This document shows, one piece after another, positions 54,043-63,935 of a DNA stretch of 64,000 bases (position 1 is its first letter; every line of letters starts with the position of its first letter). Both the position numbers and the translations under genes were made by a program. The notes under the pieces are model-generated. The model worked only from the letters and a program-made list of their open reading frames with translations, had not been told where the DNA came from and searched no databases. The stretch covers positions 1 to 64,000 of the forward strand of contig PTKH01000003.1 of assembly GCA_002937655.1 (NCBI GenBank), written 5' to 3'. The DNA comes from Alphaproteobacteria bacterium MarineAlpha9_Bin3 (GTDB lineage: Bacteria > Pseudomonadota > Alphaproteobacteria > TMED109).

Positions 54043-55071
54043 CTATTTACAATCAAGCTTTGCCTTATAAGTATTAACTCTGTTTGAAATACTCAAAGGA
54101 AGTTCTGTGAATTCTTTATTAAGTTTTGCAAATGTGGAACATGCTTCTTTAGATTTATTAAGAGCAAAAAGTGAAATTCCTAGTTTAAGTAATTGTGCAG
54201 AAGCTTTGGAACCTTTAGGAAATTTTTTATAGCCTGCAGCAAAATTTTGTGCCGCTTGAATATAATTTTTTCTTACATAAAAAGTTTCACCCAACCAATA
54301 ATAGGCATTACTAGCTAGATTATGGTCGGTAAAGTCACTAATAAATTTTATAAATGCTATTTCAGCAGCTTCGTAATTTCCTTTTGAAAGCATATTATAT
54401 GCTCTCTGATAGATTTCTTCGGGTTTTTTATTAGGAGTTATTATAGAAATATTTTTAGATTCATCTATATTTTCTGTTTTTTGTCCAACAAGTAGCTCTG
54501 ATGATTGATCGTTAATAGTTTCTTTTATTATCTCATCATTTCCATTTGTAGGATCTATTTTAGCTAATACCTTTACAGTAGAATCATCAGCTTTCTCAGC
54601 GTTGCTCATACCTGGATAGACTGGATATTCCATAACCTCATTATCAGCCTCGTCTTTTTTATTAATTGTGTCATTTATAGCTGGCTCTTTTAAGCTCTCT
54701 ATTTTTGCAAGTAAATTTATATTTTGTTTGTTTAGTTGTTTAATTTGCTCCTTTAAATAATCAAGTTCTTCCATAAATCCTTCAATAGATCTGGTCTTTT
54801 CCTCAAGTTCTAAAAGCCTTCGCTCATGATCAGCTTCTGATTTATAATTATTATTTTCTCTTTGAATTTCTTTTGATGAATTTACTTCTTTACCTTGGTA
54901 AACTTTTCTTTCTAAATCATTAATTTTAGTATTTAGTCCTTCTATTCTGTTTAAAATTCTTTCATTAATATTTGTTATGACTTCAGTATTACTTTGCGCG
55001 TAGGGTTTATTTATAAAGATAAACACTAAAGTTAAAAAGCTTAAAGCCGAATAAACAATCTTAAAATTCAT
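54043..55071 (-). CDS. cpoB: Cell division coordinator CpoB (YbgF)
   Basis: This 342-residue periplasmic protein has a signal peptide (IVYSALSFLTLVFIFINKPYAQS) and a predicted coiled coil over ~30-125 rich in E, K, L. A disordered linker precedes C-terminal TPR repeats (EEIYQRAYNMLSKGNYEAAEIAFIKFISDF, NAYYWLGETFYVRKNYIQAAQNFAAGYKKFP). CpoB links Tol-Pal to peptidoglycan synthesis during constriction. It is directly downstream of pal with a 14-nt gap. Confidence 0.9.
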   Translation of the reverse strand: MNFKIVYSALSFLTLVFIFINKPYAQSNTEVITNINERILNRIEGLNTKINDLERKVYQGKEVNSSKEIQRENNNYKSEADHERRLLELEEKTRSIEGFMEELDYLKEQIKQLNKQNINLLAKIESLKEPAINDTINKKDEADNEVMEYPVYPGMSNAEKADDSTVKVLAKIDPTNGNDEIIKETINDQSSELLVGQKTENIDESKNISIITPNKKPEEIYQRAYNMLSKGNYEAAEIAFIKFISDFTDHNLASNAYYWLGETFYVRKNYIQAAQNFAAGYKKFPKGSKASAQLLKLGISLFALNKSKEACSTFAKLNKEFTELPLSISNRVNTYKAKLDCK

Positions 55072-55085
55072 TATTATTTATATCT

Positions 55086-55646
55086 CTAATTATTATTTAT
55101 AAACGTAATAGCTGTTCTATTTTGAGTCCATGCAGTTTCGTCATGACCTTCGACAGAAGGTTTTTCTTTTCCATAAGAAATTACAGATATCCTGTTTGAA
55201 CTTATACCAAGAGATATGAGATAATTTTTTGCAGCTGATGCTCTTCTTTCTCCTAAAGCTAAATTATATTCTCTTGTACCTCTTTCATCACAATGGCCAG
55301 TAACTGTAATCGAGAGATCAGGATTTCGAATTAAAAATTGATATTGTTGTTGAAGAGTAGCTGCACTTTCATCTGTGATGGTGGATTCATCATAACCAAA
55401 GAAAATTCTATCTCCAACCTCTATTAATTCAGAAGCTAGTTTTTCTTCCACAGTAAGCTCTACTTCCTCTATTTCTATTGCTTGGGCTATATTATCAGTA
55501 ATTTCAATTTCTTCCGTTAAAGTATCATTTTGCTCTGTATTGCCTCCCTCAGCGTCAAGCAATAAACTTTCTTGATCTTTATTTGTACATGAAATAAAGG
55601 TTAATAAAAGTATACTAATAATAAAAATTTTAAAATACTCTAACAT
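55086..55646 (-). CDS. pal: Peptidoglycan-associated lipoprotein
   Basis: This 186-residue lipoprotein has a lipobox ending in C20 (LLTFISC). A linker rich in Glu/Thr leads to a C-terminal OmpA-like domain with TVTGHCDERGTREYNLALGERRASAAKNYL. Pal anchors the outer membrane to peptidoglycan. A strong AAGGAG precedes the ATG. The 85-bp gap after tolB is the longest in the Tol block and may hold a promoter for pal and downstream genes. Confidence 0.95.
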   Translation of the reverse strand: MLEYFKIFIISILLLTFISCTNKDQESLLLDAEGGNTEQNDTLTEEIEITDNIAQAIEIEEVELTVEEKLASELIEVGDRIFFGYDESTITDESAATLQQQYQFLIRNPDLSITVTGHCDERGTREYNLALGERRASAAKNYLISLGISSNRISVISYGKEKPSVEGHDETAWTQNRTAITFINNN

Positions 55647-55731
55647 TGAGGCTCCTTTTATATTTTATCTTTTTTTATTTTACTATAATATATATTCTAA
55701 ATATTATATACAGAATATTTATTTTAGTAAT

Positions 55732-57108
55732 TTAATTTACATTTTTAGGGCTCCAGGCAGGATCTGAAGCATCTTCTGGTGTATCAAGTTCTCTTTCTCT
55801 ATATCCAGTAATATCAATTACAAATAATCTAGTTCTCATACTTCCGTTATTTTGAGGAATTTGTCTAAAGAAACTAAGCACCCTTCCTCCAGGAGCCCAT
55901 GTAGGTCCTTCTGTTAAATAACCTTCTGCAATTAATCTTTCTTCTGATCCATCTGGTCTCATTAGACCGATAAAGAACCTTCCTCTAGTAAATTTAGTAA
56001 ATGCAATATAATCACCTCTTGGAGACCAAACAGGAGTTGCATAACTACCTCTTCCAAAACTTATTCTTTTAGGTTTTTCACCGCTTCTTTTCATAATATA
56101 GAGATGCTGTCCACCAGATCTATCAGAATTAAACACTATATTTTTTCCATCTGGTGAAAAAGAAGGAGAAGTGTCAATAGATCTTCCCTTCGTTAGTTGC
56201 CTAGTTTTTCTAGTATTAAGATTCATCATATAAATATTAGTAGAACCATTTTCTGCAAGAGACATTATCAAATCTTCTCCATCTGGAGAGAATCTTGGTG
56301 CGAAAGACATGCCGGGGAACTGGCCTAAAATTTCAATTTTACCATTTGATAAATTATACAAATAAACACTGGGTTTCAGACCTGCTTTAACACCACTATA
56401 AGAAAAAAACGTAATAAGTTGTTGATTAGGAGAAAATCTTGGCGTCAAAACTAATGATTTACCATCAGTTAGATATTTATGATTACCTCCATCTTGATCC
56501 ATAATTGCAAGTCTTTTTATTTTATTCTTTTGACTTCCTGATTCTGAAACATAAACTATTCTAGTATCAAAATAGCCTTCTTCTCCCGTTAATCTCTCAT
56601 AAATTTTATCTGATATGATGTGAGAAATCCGTCTCCAAGATTTTGTCTTTGAGGAGAGAGAAAGTCCAAACATTCTTTTTTCTCCATATACATCCCATAA
56701 TTCTATGCTTACAGAAATTTTATCATTATTCTTTTTTGAAATTTTTCCTGAAATAAGAGCTTGTGCATCTATAATTCTCCAATCCCTATACTTGGGAGGA
56801 TTTAATAATTGTTCAGGACTTTGCATATAGGCATTTCTATCTAATAATTTGAATAAACCTGAGTTTATTAAATTGTTAGCAATTAGATTTGGAATATTTT
56901 TGTGCAAATTTAATTTTTTTATATTTTCATCTGATGCAAAATAAGATATAGCGATAGGCATGGCTTGAATATTACCACCCATTATATCTATTTGAAGTGG
57001 CCTGTCAGCGGATTTAGAAATATTTGTAAAAGAGATTAGAGTAATAGAAAATATGATATAAAAATAAATATTAAATTTTAAAATATATTTTAACATTCTA
57101 TCCCTCAT
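55732..57108 (-). CDS. tolB: Tol-Pal system beta-propeller protein TolB
   Basis: This 458-residue protein has an N-terminal signal segment and a TolB amino-terminal domain (DAQALISGKISKKNNDKISVSIELWDVYGEKRMFGLSL). A six-bladed propeller has repeated motifs such as TPRFSPNQQ, APRFSPDGED, SPSFSPDGKNIVFNSDRSGG and TPVWSPRGDYIAFT. It works in the periplasm between TolA and Pal. It lies 24 nt after tolA. Confidence 0.96.
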   Translation of the reverse strand: MRDRMLKYILKFNIYFYIIFSITLISFTNISKSADRPLQIDIMGGNIQAMPIAISYFASDENIKKLNLHKNIPNLIANNLINSGLFKLLDRNAYMQSPEQLLNPPKYRDWRIIDAQALISGKISKKNNDKISVSIELWDVYGEKRMFGLSLSSKTKSWRRISHIISDKIYERLTGEEGYFDTRIVYVSESGSQKNKIKRLAIMDQDGGNHKYLTDGKSLVLTPRFSPNQQLITFFSYSGVKAGLKPSVYLYNLSNGKIEILGQFPGMSFAPRFSPDGEDLIMSLAENGSTNIYMMNLNTRKTRQLTKGRSIDTSPSFSPDGKNIVFNSDRSGGQHLYIMKRSGEKPKRISFGRGSYATPVWSPRGDYIAFTKFTRGRFFIGLMRPDGSEERLIAEGYLTEGPTWAPGGRVLSFFRQIPQNNGSMRTRLFVIDITGYRERELDTPEDASDPAWSPKNVN

Positions 57109-57132
57109 AGTCTTCTATAATATGTATATTAT

Positions 57133-57939
57133 TTATGTTTGATATGGTGTAAAGCTAATATCTATTATTTTCCATATATTATATTCTTTTTCCGGCAGTT
57201 TAGAAAATTTACCTAATTTTTTTATAGCACGTTGTGCTGCTTCAACATATGGCAAATATGTTGGATCTTGTTGAGCACGTTTTAATGATTTTTTATTTAC
57301 GATAGTTTTATTGATTTTTCCATCTGGACTCAAGTAAATTCTTAATTGTACAGTTATATCATTCAAAACTTTTAAATCAGGAGCAGGCGGGAGTGAGTAA
57401 TTTTCTTTAATTTGTTTATATATTTTTTCTGTAATAGATTTTTTTATATTTCTTATTTCTTCTCCTGATTTTTTAATTTCTTTTTTAGGCTTATTAGTAT
57501 TTTGTTTTTGTGGTTGTATAGGTTTTTCCTCATATTTGGCCAAATTTTTTAACATATCATCAAAAACCTCTTCTTCATCGTTAGTTTTTGTATTATCAAT
57601 TCTTTTTTTTATTTCTTTTTCTTTAATTTTTATTTCCGGTTTTTTTTGAGGAGGCTTAGGTTTTAAAGTTATTTTTTTATTTTCAATATTTTTTTTCTTT
57701 ATTGTTGGTTTTTTTTTAGGAGGTTGCGGTTTAAATTTAACTATTTCTTTTTCTTTAGTTTTATTTATAGTTTTTTTTACTATTTCTTTTTCTATAATTT
57801 TATTTTTATCCACTTCTTCATTTACAATTTCAATTGATATAAAATCAATTTCTTTAGTTTTAATTTCAGGTAATGTTAAAGAGATAAGAACAAAAACTAG
57901 TAAGTGAATAGTAAGCGATGAGTAAAAAGCTTTTTTCAA
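57133..57939 (-). CDS. tolA: TolA-like energy-transducing protein
   Basis: This 268-residue protein has one N-terminal transmembrane helix (FYSSLTIHLLVFVLISLTLP) and a long Lys/Glu/Pro-rich middle. Two related blocks occur there (KPQPPKKKPTIKKK and KPKPPQKKPEIKIK). The C-terminal TonB/TolA-like domain begins near residue 170 (IYKQIKENYSLPPAPDLKVLNDITVQLRIYLSPDG). It spans the periplasm to carry proton-motive energy from TolQR. Position between tolR and tolB fixes the identity despite low sequence conservation. Confidence 0.9.
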   Translation of the reverse strand: MKKAFYSSLTIHLLVFVLISLTLPEIKTKEIDFISIEIVNEEVDKNKIIEKEIVKKTINKTKEKEIVKFKPQPPKKKPTIKKKNIENKKITLKPKPPQKKPEIKIKEKEIKKRIDNTKTNDEEEVFDDMLKNLAKYEEKPIQPQKQNTNKPKKEIKKSGEEIRNIKKSITEKIYKQIKENYSLPPAPDLKVLNDITVQLRIYLSPDGKINKTIVNKKSLKRAQQDPTYLPYVEAAQRAIKKLGKFSKLPEKEYNIWKIIDISFTPYQT

Positions 57940-57942
57940 TTT

Positions 57943-58368
57943 TTATTTCTCAATTTTTTGTTTTGTTAACAATGCAACTTTATTATAACCTGCATTTTTA
58001 ATTAGGCTCATTAATTCCATTACTTCACCATAGGGTAAAATTTCATCAGCTCTGATAAATATTCTTGATTCTTTATTTAAATTAGCAATCGCATTTAATT
58101 TAATTTTTAATGTTTCCGCCTTAACTATACTGTCTCCTATAAAAATTTCCTTATTTTTATTCATAGTTATTGTTAAGGGTTCATCTTGACCTGGCAGAGC
58201 GTCAGATTCTGTAGTAGGTAAATTTACTGACACTCCAGAAGTAAGTAAAGGAGCTGTTATCATAAATATTATTAATAAAACAAGCATGACATCTACTAAA
58301 GGAGTAACGTTTATTTCTGACATTGGTTTATTTTGAAACGAACGGTTTTTTTTATTTTCTACATTCAT
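57943..58368 (-). CDS. tolR: Tol-Pal protein TolR
   Basis: This 141-residue ExbD/TolR-family protein has a short cytoplasmic N-terminus ([28 protein letters not shown]). The conserved aspartate of the proton channel sits in the membrane helix ([12 protein letters not shown]). A periplasmic domain follows. It overlaps tolQ by 4 nt and precedes tolA by 3 nt, so the three motor genes are coupled. Confidence 0.95.
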   Translation of the reverse strand: MNVENKKNRSFQNKPMSEINVTPLVDVMLVLLIIFMITAPLLTSGVSVNLPTTESDALPGQDEPLTITMNKNKEIFIGDSIVKAETLKIKLNAIANLNKESRIFIRADEILPYGEVMELMSLIKNAGYNKVALLTKQKIEK

Positions 58369-59084
58369 TTTTCTGTATTCTGCTCTGATAAATGTCGTGA
58401 TAGTAATGCCTCAAACTCACTTGCAAAATTTTGAAGCCTCAATGCATAAGTATTTAGGTTATTAGATAATTTATTATAGGCAATTACTGCCGGTATTGCT
58501 GCTACAAGACCTAATGCAGTAGCCAATAATGCTTCAGCTATCCCAGGAGCCACTACTGCTAGAGAAGTATCTTTACTGACAGCAATAGATTGAAAGCTAT
58601 TCATAATTCCCCAGACAGTTCCAAACAACCCTATGAAAGGAGCTGTTGAACCAACTGTGGCTAAAAAGCCAATATTTTTTTCTATATTTTCTAATTCTCT
58701 TGTTACAGCAACACTCATGACTTGGTGGATTCTTTCTTGTAAACCTGCTTGAATATTCTGGTTTGATATAGAATTATTTTTATTTGCTCTAGTCCACTCA
58801 TACATTCCTGCAACAAAAACTACAGATAGGGGGTGATGAGGATTTTGTTCTTCTTGTTTATACAATTCCTCTAATGACTCACCTGACCAGAATGCATTTT
58901 CGAAGATTTCAGCTTCTCTTTTAAGGGATAGAAATCTTTTAGTTTTTTCAATAATTATTGACCAAGACCAAATGCTAGCTATGAGTAAAATAAGCATAAC
59001 AATTTTAACTATCACATCAGCTTGTAATACAAGACCCCAAAATGATACATCTAGTGGTGCATTAGATATGAGCTCATTTTCCAT
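58365..59084 (-). CDS. tolQ: Tol-Pal protein TolQ
   Basis: This 239-residue protein of the MotA/TolQ/ExbB family has three membrane helices (~24-42, ~147-165, ~181-200). The third reads GIAEALLATALGLVAAIPAVIAYN, with the conserved GTVWGIMNSF segment before it. With TolR it forms the proton-driven motor of the Tol-Pal system. It sits between ybgC and tolR. Confidence 0.96.
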   Translation of the reverse strand: MENELISNAPLDVSFWGLVLQADVIVKIVMLILLIASIWSWSIIIEKTKRFLSLKREAEIFENAFWSGESLEELYKQEEQNPHHPLSVVFVAGMYEWTRANKNNSISNQNIQAGLQERIHQVMSVAVTRELENIEKNIGFLATVGSTAPFIGLFGTVWGIMNSFQSIAVSKDTSLAVVAPGIAEALLATALGLVAAIPAVIAYNKLSNNLNTYALRLQNFASEFEALLSRHLSEQNTEK

Positions 59085-59102
59085 ATACTACTCCTTAATA
59101 AT

Positions 59103-59528
59103 TTATACAGTATTTAATGAATTAAGTATATATTTAGGTATACGGCTAGGTTTTCCTATTTGATTTACAGATCCTAACGTAATATCAATTTTTGCCAATA
59201 ACTTTTTCTTTTTATATATACTTTGTTCCATTATAATTTTAGCAGAAGATATTTTTATAATTAAGCTTTTTACATTAAGTAGTTCATCTAATTTTGCTGA
59301 GTGATAATACTCTATAAACAAATTTTTTACTACGAATTGAATATTATAATCATTTTTTAATTTTTCCTGCTCAATTTTATATTTTCTTAACATTTCTGTT
59401 CTTGATCTTTCTGCAAATTTTAAATAATTCGCATGATAAACAACGCCTCCAGAATCTGTATCTTCATAGTAAACTCTAATATTATTTTCATATTTTAATA
59501 TTGATATTTTATTTATTTTTTGTGGCAT
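59103..59528 (-). CDS. ybgC: Tol-Pal-associated acyl-CoA thioesterase YbgC
   Basis: This 141-residue hot-dog-fold thioesterase has [30 protein letters not shown], including the catalytic YxDxD..G.VYH segment. It hydrolyses acyl-CoA or acyl-ACP and is linked to tol genes across proteobacteria. Its start lies 20 nt inside the ruvB 3' end, joining the ruv and tol blocks into one likely transcript. Confidence 0.93.
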   Translation of the reverse strand: MPQKINKISILKYENNIRVYYEDTDSGGVVYHANYLKFAERSRTEMLRKYKIEQEKLKNDYNIQFVVKNLFIEYYHSAKLDELLNVKSLIIKISSAKIIMEQSIYKKKKLLAKIDITLGSVNQIGKPSRIPKYILNSLNTV

Positions 59529-60537
59529 TTTTATTATTTTTTATCAGATTTTCTAGTGCTATTTTAGTTGCTACTCTACCTCTCGGAGTTTTTTGAAGAA
59601 ATCCTTTTTGGATTAAGTAAGGTTCTATTACATCCTCAATAGAATCTTTCTGTTCTCCCATTTGGGCTGCTAGTGTCTCTAAACCTACCGGCCCTCCATT
59701 ATGATCATTAATGAGATGATTTAAATAACTTTGATCCATTTGATCAAGACCATTTTTATCCACACCTAATTGAAGTAAGGCATCATTTGCTACATCTTTT
59801 TTTACTTCTATTTTTTCTGTGTCTAGAGATGTTATTATATCTCTTAATCTTCTTACTAGTCTACTTGCTACTCGAGGAGTTCCTCTTGATCTCTGTGCAA
59901 TTTCTAATGCTGCTTCGTCATCTATTTTAATACCAAGAAGCTTAGCTGATCTTAAAACAATATCTTTCATATCATCATTTTCATAAAACTCTAATCTAGC
60001 AGGTATCCCAAAACGATCTCTTAATGGGTTTGATAATAAGCCTGCTCTTGTTGTAGCCCCTATTAGTGTGAAGGGTTGCAAATCTATCTTTACTGATCTT
60101 GCGGAAGGCCCTTCTCCTATCATAATATCTAGATGTAGATCTTCCATGGCTGGGTAAAGTATTTCTTCAACTGTATTATTCAATCTGTGAATTTCATCTA
60201 TAAATAAAATATCATTAGACTCTAAGCTTGTTAATAAGGCCGCTAAATCACCAGGTCTTTGAATAATAGGACCAGAGGTTGATCTAAATCCAACATTTAA
60301 TTCATTCGAAATTATTTTTGCTAGTGTTGTTTTTCCTAATCCAGGAGGACCATAGAGCAATACATGATCTAAAGCTTCTTTTCTTTTCTGTGTGGCTTGC
60401 ATAAATATATTTAAATTATCACATAAAGTTTTTTGGCCTATAAATTCATTTAACTTTTCAGGCCTTAAACTAATATCTTTTTGATCTCTGTCAGTATTGG
60501 AAACAGGACTATTATTTTTATTATTTTCTAAAGTCAT
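59509..60537 (-). CDS. ruvB: Holliday junction branch-migration helicase RuvB
   Basis: This 342-residue AAA+ motor has [12 protein letters not shown], Walker [13 protein letters not shown], Walker [12 protein letters not shown], and the arginine finger in [20 protein letters not shown]. The C-terminal winged-helix domain has [41 protein letters not shown]. It drives branch migration with RuvA. It overlaps ruvA by 4 nt. Confidence 0.98.
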   Translation of the reverse strand: MTLENNKNNSPVSNTDRDQKDISLRPEKLNEFIGQKTLCDNLNIFMQATQKRKEALDHVLLYGPPGLGKTTLAKIISNELNVGFRSTSGPIIQRPGDLAALLTSLESNDILFIDEIHRLNNTVEEILYPAMEDLHLDIMIGEGPSARSVKIDLQPFTLIGATTRAGLLSNPLRDRFGIPARLEFYENDDMKDIVLRSAKLLGIKIDDEAALEIAQRSRGTPRVASRLVRRLRDIITSLDTEKIEVKKDVANDALLQLGVDKNGLDQMDQSYLNHLINDHNGGPVGLETLAAQMGEQKDSIEDVIEPYLIQKGFLQKTPRGRVATKIALENLIKNNKNATKNK

Positions 60538-61130
60538 TTTCGTTTTTCTGAAATAAGTTTTAATGCTATTTGTAACATATCTTCTACTTTCTTATTTTTA
60601 TCTTCATTAGTTAATTTGGATACTACTTCATATGCTTCATGGTGACCATATCCCAAACCTATCAAGCCACTTATAAGATCTTGTATATTTCTATTTTCTG
60701 AGGCCTGTGAACTTGTTGGTATGGATAAATTAAGAGTTTTATCTTTTAATTCAGAGCATATTCTTACTGCCCCCTTATTACCTATGCCGGGAATTCTAGT
60801 TAATAGTGTTTTATCCTCTGATAAAATAGCCATTTCTAATTCTTCTGGAGTCATTATTGATAAACCTTTTATAGCAGTTTTTGCTCCTACGCCTTGTACT
60901 TTCAAAAGTAGATCAAACCAGTACTTTTCATTTTCTTCTTTAAATCCATATAAAGTTATTTGATCTTCTCTGACTATAGTTTGAATAAGAATTTCGTCTA
61001 ATTGACCTTTAGCAGCTAATTTATTTAGCACTTTACTGGAACAATAAACTAGATAACCAACTCCTGAAACATCTATAATAACATAGTCTTCTCCTGTTTG
61101 ATCTATAATACCTCTTAGTTTAGCAATCAT
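60534..61130 (-). CDS. ruvA: Holliday junction DNA-binding protein RuvA
   Basis: This 198-residue protein has the OB domain ([31 protein letters not shown]) and helix-hairpin-helix motifs ([40 protein letters not shown]). A C-terminal three-helix domain binds RuvB ([18 protein letters not shown]). It overlaps ruvC by 11 nt. Confidence 0.97.
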   Translation of the reverse strand: MIAKLRGIIDQTGEDYVIIDVSGVGYLVYCSSKVLNKLAAKGQLDEILIQTIVREDQITLYGFKEENEKYWFDLLLKVQGVGAKTAIKGLSIMTPEELEMAILSEDKTLLTRIPGIGNKGAVRICSELKDKTLNLSIPTSSQASENRNIQDLISGLIGLGYGHHEAYEVVSKLTNEDKNKKVEDMLQIALKLISEKRK

Positions 61131-61644
61131 TTATTTTTCCTATATCTATATTATTTATTTTAGATTGAGAAAAAAAAGTATGACAAATTGCGACTGCTAA
61201 AGCATCAGACTCATCTTCACTTTCTATTTTACAGCCTGGTAAAAGAATTTTAACCATAGATTTGACCTGTTCCTTTAGTGCTCTTCCTGAGCCAGTTAAT
61301 GATTGCTTGACTCTTGTTGGAGCATATTCAAAAACTTGTATGTTATGAATAGAACAAGTTGTTATTGCTGCACCCCTAGCCATGCCTAATTTCAGAGTAG
61401 ATTGCCCATTCATATTAACAAAAACTTCCTCTACTGCCGCTGTCTTAGGACTATATTCTTTGATAACTTTATTAATTTCAATATGTATTTCTTTTAATCT
61501 TATTGATAAAGGTAGCGAACTTTTAGGAGAAATACTGCCACTTGCAACCCACTTTATTTTTTCGTCTTTTGTATTTATTATACCCCAACCTGTGTGACGT
61601 AATCCTGGGTCTAAACCTAAAAGACGCATTTTTATATTTTCCAT
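61120..61644 (-). CDS. ruvC: Holliday junction resolvase RuvC
   Basis: This 174-residue RNase H-fold nuclease has the catalytic aspartate in MRLLGLDPGLRHTGWG, glutamate in AAVEEVFVNMNGQSTLKLG and the acidic pair in SEDESDALAVAICH. It cuts Holliday junctions. Start may be ATG 61644 or ATG 61629. The latter gives the usual M-R-x-L-G-x-D-P-G opening. Confidence 0.97.
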   Translation of the reverse strand: MENIKMRLLGLDPGLRHTGWGIINTKDEKIKWVASGSISPKSSLPLSIRLKEIHIEINKVIKEYSPKTAAVEEVFVNMNGQSTLKLGMARGAAITTCSIHNIQVFEYAPTRVKQSLTGSGRALKEQVKSMVKILLPGCKIESEDESDALAVAICHTFFSQSKINNIDIGKINDC

Positions 61645-61658
61645 TCAATATTTTAATT

Positions 61659-62411
61659 TTATTTATTTTTTATTCTATCCATAATTTCTTCACTAACTTC
61701 TAAATTAGTATAGACTGTTTGTACGTCATCATTATCTTCTAAAACATCTATAAATCTAAGCATTTTTTCAGCCTGTTCCTCATTAATAGGTTGTAAATTT
61801 TGTGGAACCCATTCTAATTTAGCACTAGTTGGATTACCTATTTTTTCGGTAAGAGTATCTCTAACACTTCCAAAATCTTCAGAGATACAAATTGCTGTAT
61901 GTTCATTGACTTCGGATATAATATCTTCCGCCCCAGCATCTGCTGCATATTCAAAAAAAGTGTTTTCATCAAATTGATCATTATTAAATTTTATTACACC
62001 TTTTCTTTTAAATACAAATCCTAAGCTACCAGTTTCTCCTAAAGATCCTCCATTTTTGCTGAATGCAGAACGTATCTCTGAAGCAGTTCTATTTCTATTA
62101 TCAGTTAATACGTCAATAATAACAGCTACACTGCCTGGCCCATAGCCCTCGTAACGTATTTCTTCATATACTGCATCATCATTTCCTCCAACAGCCTTTT
62201 GAATGGCTTTTTCTATTCTGTCTTTAGGCATATTTTCAGCTCTGGCACTAATAATAGCATTCCTTAATCTTGGGTTTTTTTCTGCTTCTGCTATACCAGT
62301 TTTTGCGGCAACTGTTATTTCTCTTGCCATTTTAGAAAATAATTTAGCTCTTTTAGCATCTTGTGCACCTTTTCTGTATTGGATATTTTTAAATTTTGAA
62401 TGTCCTGCCAT
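61659..62411 (-). CDS. yebC: YebC/TACO1-family protein
   Basis: This 250-residue protein starts MAGHSKFKNIQYRKGAQDAKRAKLFSKMAREITVAAKTG and has YEGYGPGSVAVIIDVLTDNRNRTASEIRSAFSKNGGSLGETGSLGFVF. Both are fixed features of the family. It was long called a transcription regulator. Recent work on relatives points to relief of ribosome stalling. It is adjacent to ruvC, the standard arrangement. Confidence 0.97.
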   Translation of the reverse strand: MAGHSKFKNIQYRKGAQDAKRAKLFSKMAREITVAAKTGIAEAEKNPRLRNAIISARAENMPKDRIEKAIQKAVGGNDDAVYEEIRYEGYGPGSVAVIIDVLTDNRNRTASEIRSAFSKNGGSLGETGSLGFVFKRKGVIKFNNDQFDENTFFEYAADAGAEDIISEVNEHTAICISEDFGSVRDTLTEKIGNPTSAKLEWVPQNLQPINEEQAEKMLRFIDVLEDNDDVQTVYTNLEVSEEIMDRIKNK

Positions 62412-62473
62412 ATTACTCTCAATTCTATTAATATAATTATTATACTTAATTTTTTTAAATATAAATTATATTT

Positions 62474-63292
62474 TTATATTTTTTCTGGAAATCTATTAAT
62501 TAAATGGGGGCCTATTATTATAGGTTCTATGCTATTTGCCATTCCATTGAAATCATTTATTTTAATAAATGCTCCACATAATGTAGCTTCCCCTGAGCTA
62601 ACATTTATCCTTCCTGTTGGCATTTTATGTTTAAACCTTGCAACCCAGCCTTCTTTTTCACCTCCTATTACAGAATTATAGTCTCCACACATTCCTGCAT
62701 CAGATTGAAAAGCCGTACCTTTTTCAAGAATTTGAGCGTCTAATGTGGGTATATGTGTATGAGTTCCTATTATACAGCTGACTTGACCATCAAAAGTATG
62801 ACCTATAGCCATTTTTTCTGAGCTTGCTTCACCATGAACATCAATAATTATTGCAGATACATTTTCACCAATTCTATATTCTTCTAATATGTTAAAAATT
62901 GTTTCAATAGGGTCATTTAAAGGATCCATAAATAACCTAGCCATTACATTTATTATAAGCACTTTTCTTTTCATAGAGTCCTCATATACAACAAACCCCT
63001 TGCCAGGAACACTTTGAGGAAAATTTTGTGGTCTTAAAATATAATTCTCTTTTGCTATATAAGGAATAATTTCTTTCTGATCCCATACATGATTACCAGT
63101 AGTTATTACGTTAACACCTAATTCATAGAACTCTTCACAAATTTTTGGAGTAATTCCAAATCCTCCAGCAGCATTTTCTCCATTTACAACTACCGTATCA
63201 ATTTCAAGGCTTCTTTTTAGTTCTGGTAGTTCTTTTTTTAATACTTGCCTTCCAGATTTACCTATAATATCGCCTAAAAATAAAATATTCAT
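62474..63292 (-). CDS. YmdB-like metallophosphoesterase
   Basis: This 272-residue protein has binuclear-metal phosphoesterase motifs: MNILFLGDIIGKSGRQ, VNGENAAGGFGI, TGNHVWDQKE, DVHGEASSEK and GTHTHIPTLDAQIL. It belongs to the group typified by Bacillus YmdB, a cyclic-nucleotide (2',3'-cAMP) phosphodiesterase that affects biofilm gene expression. The role in proteobacteria is not established. It follows the cyclo-ligase gene by 10 nt, as in many alphaproteobacteria. Confidence 0.88.
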   Translation of the reverse strand: MNILFLGDIIGKSGRQVLKKELPELKRSLEIDTVVVNGENAAGGFGITPKICEEFYELGVNVITTGNHVWDQKEIIPYIAKENYILRPQNFPQSVPGKGFVVYEDSMKRKVLIINVMARLFMDPLNDPIETIFNILEEYRIGENVSAIIIDVHGEASSEKMAIGHTFDGQVSCIIGTHTHIPTLDAQILEKGTAFQSDAGMCGDYNSVIGGEKEGWVARFKHKMPTGRINVSSGEATLCGAFIKINDFNGMANSIEPIIIGPHLINRFPEKI

Positions 63293-63302
63293 TAACTATT
63301 CC

Positions 63303-63935
63303 TTAGTAAGTTTTCATTTTATTAAAAATATGTTTTTCTGTAATTATAACATCCATATTTACATCATGTTTTTCAATAGGTAGCATTTTAATTTGCTGAA
63401 TAGAATATGCAAAACCAATTTTAATTATATTTTTATATTCATATAGTGACTTATCATAATAACCTCCACCACGACCTAAACGGTTTAAATCTTTATCAAA
63501 GCCAATTAAGGGGCAAATAATTATATCTGGAGATTTTACTTCTTTAGAATTGATGATTATACCCAAATTATTAATATTTATCATGGTATCAGGTGTCCAT
63601 AATCTATATTTTATATCACCATTTTCTGTTGAGGCTAAACTTATTGTAGCTCCAAACTCAGCTAATGCAGCAATTGAAGGTTTAGTATCTATTTCTGAAC
63701 CTATAGGCCAATATATTGCAATATTTTTTTTAGTTATTGAAAAGTTTTTTGAATTTAAAAAATGTATTAGGTTTCTCGCTAAATCATTTGCTGATTCTAG
63801 AGAATGTAAATGAAATAATTTTCTTTTTTGTATAAGATCTTTTCTTATCTTTTTCTTTAATTCGGAGTAATGCCGCTTGGACCGAACTTTTTGAATAACC
63901 ACCTTGGAGCCTAAGTTATTAGGTGGGAATCGCAT
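63303..63935 (-). CDS. fau: 5-formyltetrahydrofolate cyclo-ligase; start unclear
   Basis: The recognisable domain runs from ELKKKIRKDLIQKRKLF through IAIYWPIGSEIDTKPSI to LGRGGGYYDKSL, the phosphate/ATP loop of the MTHFS family. The enzyme turns 5-formyl-THF into 5,10-methenyl-THF. The first 24 residues of the ORF (MRFPPNNLGSKVVIQKVRSKRHYS) look like translated 6S RNA rather than protein. No ATG, GTG or TTG lies in frame between that RNA and the domain. GTG 63902 is the latest usual start and is still inside it. A rare ATA start at residue 30 is conceivable. ssrS-fau linkage is typical of proteobacteria. Confidence 0.88.
   Translation of the reverse strand: MRFPPNNLGSKVVIQKVRSKRHYSELKKKIRKDLIQKRKLFHLHSLESANDLARNLIHFLNSKNFSITKKNIAIYWPIGSEIDTKPSIAALAEFGATISLASTENGDIKYRLWTPDTMININNLGIIINSKEVKSPDIIICPLIGFDKDLNRLGRGGGYYDKSLYEYKNIIKIGFAYSIQQIKMLPIEKHDVNMDVIITEKHIFNKMKTY

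Noticed and set aside
57600-57780. Lys/Pro-rich repeat in tolA as a DNA repeat or microsatellite
   Set aside because: It is an ordinary low-complexity linker of TolA. The two similar blocks are protein-level repeats and not a tandem DNA array.
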